DNA from: Natrinema sp. CBA1119
GTDB lineage: Archaea > Halobacteriota > Halobacteria > Halobacteriales > Natrialbaceae
Assembly: GCF_002572525.1 (NCBI RefSeq)
Contig: NZ_PDBS01000001.1
Span: 2,046,001 to 2,110,000, forward strand
Reading direction: 5' to 3'
Length of the DNA stretch: 64,000 bases
Within the stretch, counting starts at the first letter, position 1, and the number at the start of each line of letters is the position of its first letter. A program made the translations under genes and the position numbers. Shown piece after piece: positions 61,581-64,000 of this stretch. A model generated the notes under the pieces. It saw only the letters and a list, made by a program, of their open reading frames with translations, was not told the origin of the DNA and made no database searches.

Positions 61581-63059
61581 GTGGCGACGGATGACTTCAA
61601 GTTGATTCGCGAAACGGTGGGGCCTGGGGCGGCGATCGCGTTACTGATCGGGACGGCGCTGGGAATGAGCATCTTCCTCGTTCCCACGCAGATGGCCGCG
61701 GCGGCCGGCCCGAGCGTGACGATCGCCATCCTCGTCTCGATCGTTCCGATGGCGCTCGGCGTGTTGCAACTGTTACAACTCGGCGGGGCGATCCCCGTCG
61801 CGGGGGGTGCCTACGTCTACGGCTCGCGCCTGGTCGGCCCCTACTGGGGCTTTCTCAACATTATGCTCCCGGTGGTCGCCGTCTGGGCCTACCTGCTGTT
61901 CGCCGCGCTCGGCTTCGCCCAGTACCTGCCCTTCCTCCTCGAGGTCGTCGGGGTCGGACTGGGTGTCAACACCGTGGTCGCGGTGGTCGGGATTCTCGCC
62001 CTGTTCTTGCTGCTCAACTACGTCGGCATCCAGATAGCCGCGCGGGTCCAGATCGGACTCGTCGCCGTGTTGATCGCCGGTATGCTGACGTTCATCGTCG
62101 GCGGACTCCTGTCGTTCGATGTCGGCAACTTCGATCCGATGTTCCCCGCGGGGGAGGGCGAACCGTTCGAAGAGGGGCTGGCACCGTTCTTCCTCGCGAT
62201 CGTGTTACTGTACATCCCCTACCAGGGATTCGCGATGATCATCGAGATCGGCGAGGAACTCGAGAATCCCGTCAAGAACATCCCGCGCGTGCTCGCGATC
62301 GGGATGTCGTTCGTCGCGGTGCTCTCGGTCGGTATCGTCGTCGCGCTCGTCGGCGGGGCCTCGTGGCGGGCGGCCGTTGGCGAGGACGGCGAGGCGGTCG
62401 ACGGCGCGCTCGCGGCCGTCGCGGGTGAGTTCGGCACGCTGCCGGACGCGGCGATCGCGTTCATCGCCGTCGCGGCGCTGATCGCGGCCGCGACGACCAT
62501 CAACACGCTGTACACGTCCTACTCGCGGACGGTCATGCGCGCCTCGCGCGACAAACTGCTCCCCGGGTTCTTCGCGGGGATCCACGACCGATTCGACACC
62601 CCTCACCGAGCGGTGATCTTCATGGGCGTTCCGCCCCTGATCGCGGCGCCGTTCGTCGACGTCTTCGACGAGCTGACCGGCCCCGCGTTCCTCGACTGGC
62701 TGGTCGTCCTCATCGTCACCGGCATCTTCCTCTCCTTTATGATCGGCGGCGTCGCACTGTGGAACCTCCCGTCGGTGTTCCCGCGGCGCTACGCTGACTC
62801 GATCTACAAGCTCCCGTTGCCGGTGCTCAAGGCGGTCGCTGTGGGGAACGTCGTCGTTTCCTTCGTGTTCATGCTGCTCGTCGCGGCGAGTGCGCCCTCG
62901 GCGCTGCTCGTCATGTTCGTCCTCCTGATCGTCGCCTCGCTCGGGTACCGCTATCGGGTCCGATCGGCGGCCACCAACGGGGTCGATCTCCGCGAGGAGA
63001 TGTCGTTGCTACACACCCACGAAGAAGCCGGGAGCACTCCCGGTACCGCCGACAACTAG
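61581..63059 (+). CDS. APC-family amino acid permease
   Basis: The 492-residue protein has about 12 hydrophobic segments and an APC-superfamily start: IRETVGPGAAIALLIGTALG, with the unwound helix-1 G-x-x-x-G-motif region. LGGAIPVAGGAYVYGSRLVG is a second characteristic block. It probably imports amino acids or related compounds by cation coupling. The substrate is not indicated. It starts with GTG at 61581. The operator-like palindrome and tandem repeats upstream suggest it is regulated, probably by the supply of its substrate. Confidence 0.9.
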   Translation: MATDDFKLIRETVGPGAAIALLIGTALGMSIFLVPTQMAAAAGPSVTIAILVSIVPMALGVLQLLQLGGAIPVAGGAYVYGSRLVGPYWGFLNIMLPVVAVWAYLLFAALGFAQYLPFLLEVVGVGLGVNTVVAVVGILALFLLLNYVGIQIAARVQIGLVAVLIAGMLTFIVGGLLSFDVGNFDPMFPAGEGEPFEEGLAPFFLAIVLLYIPYQGFAMIIEIGEELENPVKNIPRVLAIGMSFVAVLSVGIVVALVGGASWRAAVGEDGEAVDGALAAVAGEFGTLPDAAIAFIAVAALIAAATTINTLYTSYSRTVMRASRDKLLPGFFAGIHDRFDTPHRAVIFMGVPPLIAAPFVDVFDELTGPAFLDWLVVLIVTGIFLSFMIGGVALWNLPSVFPRRYADSIYKLPLPVLKAVAVGNVVVSFVFMLLVAASAPSALLVMFVLLIVASLGYRYRVRSAATNGVDLREEMSLLHTHEEAGSTPGTADN

Positions 63060-63198
63060 TCGGTTACTGGGTTCCGTTCAGCCGAAAACTGGCAGTTCGG
63101 TCCGGACTCGACCGGCCCGGGCCGATCCCGTCGGTCCCGAGGCGCTGCTCCCTCGAGCCACCGATATCGAATCCACCTGTTCGGAACGGGTCGGCCGA

Positions 63199-63603
63199 TC
63201 ACTCCGGACTGGGCGACTGCACGCGCGAGACGTACCCCGCCAGGTCCGTCGTCGTGACCATGCCGATGACGCCTTCCTCCTCGTCGACGACGGGGATGTG
63301 GTGGAAGTCGTGCTCGACCATCACGTCCGCGGCGTCGCGGATACTGTCCTGGGCCGACGCCGTGACGACGCCCGTGCTCATGTACTCCGAGACCGGCGTC
63401 CGATCCTTCGGCTGGCGCTCGGCGACGATTCGCACGAAGTCCGTGGTCGTCAGGATCCCCTCGAGCTGGTTTTCGTCGTCGACGACGACGACCGACCCGA
63501 TTCCGTTGTCGAGCATCGTGTTGGCAGCATCCTCGACGAGCGTGTCCGGAGCCACCGTCCGTACCGACGTGGACATGACTCGAGCGACGAAAATATCGTC
63601 CAT
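63199..63603 (-). CDS. Two-CBS-domain protein
   Basis: The 134-residue protein has two CBS domains in tandem: residues about 8-60 (VARVMSTSVRTVAPDTLVED to LEGILTTTDFVRIVAE) and 70-125 (VSEYMSTGVVTASAQDSIRD to GVIGMVTTTDLAGYVSR). Such small proteins sense adenine nucleotides and are often attached to transporters or enzymes. The gene is transcribed alone. The start at 63603 (MDDIFVARVM) is preferred over the longer 63702 frame. Confidence 0.92.
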   Translation of the reverse strand: MDDIFVARVMSTSVRTVAPDTLVEDAANTMLDNGIGSVVVVDDENQLEGILTTTDFVRIVAERQPKDRTPVSEYMSTGVVTASAQDSIRDAADVMVEHDFHHIPVVDEEEGVIGMVTTTDLAGYVSRVQSPSPE

Positions 63604-63797
63604 GCGGGACAGTACTCGGTACTCACTATAATGATTGTCGGAGCGGATTCGGGCGGACCCGGAGCGGCGGACGACGATCGGAATCGCAGCGGCGATACCC
63701 ACAGCGAAGCGATCGCACGTTCGATCCGGCCGAACGGGCGGGTGAGAAGCGTCGTCGCGACGCTGTCGTGAAGCCCGCCGCCGCGCTGATGCCGTAA

Positions 63798-63805
63798 TTT
63801 AAATA
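63798..63805 (+). promoter_or_regulatory. TATA-like box of the last, cut-off gene
   Basis: The tttaaata block lies about 37 bases before the ATG at 63839, so the mRNA would have a short leader of about ten bases. The surrounding region is GC-rich, which makes this AT-rich run stand out. Confidence 0.5.
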
Positions 63806-63838
63806 GGAACTCCGTCATACTCGGTGACGTACCGACTG

Positions 63839-64000
63839 ATGGCCCCCGCGTCGCCCACTCTCGATGGATCGTGTACGCTCCTTCCCGCACCCGGGCCCAG
63901 TACCGACGTGCTCGCAGCGATCGCTGCGGAGTACGCGACGCTCGCCGCCGAGTACGGGCCTCGAAACGTCCTGGTCCTGAAGCGGCATCCGGCGGGGCTC
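63839..64000 (+). CDS. N-terminal part of a hypothetical protein (cut off by the window)
   Basis: The frame is open from the ATG at 63839 to the window end, 54 codons: MAPASPTLDGSCTLLPAPGP, then a helix (DVLAAIAAEYATLAAEYGPR) and NVLVLKRHPAGL. The helix followed by a beta strand suggests a nucleotide-binding or helicase/nuclease-like protein such as an AddB or PD-(D/E)XK-type, but too little is present for an assignment. Confidence 0.55.
   Translation, partial: MAPASPTLDGSCTLLPAPGPSTDVLAAIAAEYATLAAEYGPRNVLVLKRHPAGL

Overview
The window reads as chromosomal DNA from a halophilic archaeon. GC content is high, the predicted proteins are very acidic, many genes are leaderless with a TATA-like box about 25-30 bases before the start codon, and there are archaeal markers: an archaellum (fla/arl) cluster, sn-glycerol-1-phosphate dehydrogenase, ribosomal protein S6e and an archaeal-type ProS. 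The mix of genes and of small palindromic repeats suggests the Natrialbales (Natrinema or Haloterrigena-like). That placement is inference; no rRNA is present to confirm it. I found no tRNA, rRNA or CRISPR array.

Layout. 1-13 kb: a truncated GNAT acetyltransferase, a membrane-anchored propeller protein, a LUD protein, an Hsp20-like protein, a sulfatase-fold enzyme, a PAP2 phosphatase, a YeiH-type exporter, a lone trpB, a HIT hydrolase, a frameshifted glycosyltransferase and an acidic low-complexity membrane protein. 13-21 kb: an S9 peptidase, an ABC exporter pair, egsA, a degenerate M48-like membrane protein, an epimerase and an AhpD-like protein. 21-32 kb: gltB, a 650-base intergenic region, proS, a beta-CASP RNase, small membrane proteins, and S6e with a partner gene.

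32-42 kb is the archaellum locus. A PadR regulator and the minus-strand genes D/E, J, I, H, G, F and C-E lie back to back, opposite two divergent plus-strand flagellins and a short acidic protein whose stop codon lies in a palindromic element. Another haloarchaeal 'flagella cluster' zinc protein sits alone near 55.8 kb. 43-50 kb is a stress block: a DHH phosphoesterase, four UspA proteins, a GNAT and an AAA+ ATPase. Two inverted copies of a roughly 250-base repeat bracket most of it. 50-56 kb has a PRC-barrel protein, a seven-helix protein that looks like a rhodopsin without the retinal lysine, a frameshifted copper nitrite reductase, a class V aminotransferase and an R2lox-like oxidase. 56-64 kb has uvrA, three small hypothetical genes, an APC permease with a clear operator-like palindrome, a CBS protein and the start of one more gene.

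Most notable are the lysine-less opsin-like protein and four kinds of small palindromic or repeated element, two of which touch coding sequence. Three genes are each broken by a missing base in a G/C run, which is as likely to be uncorrected sequencing error as real gene decay.
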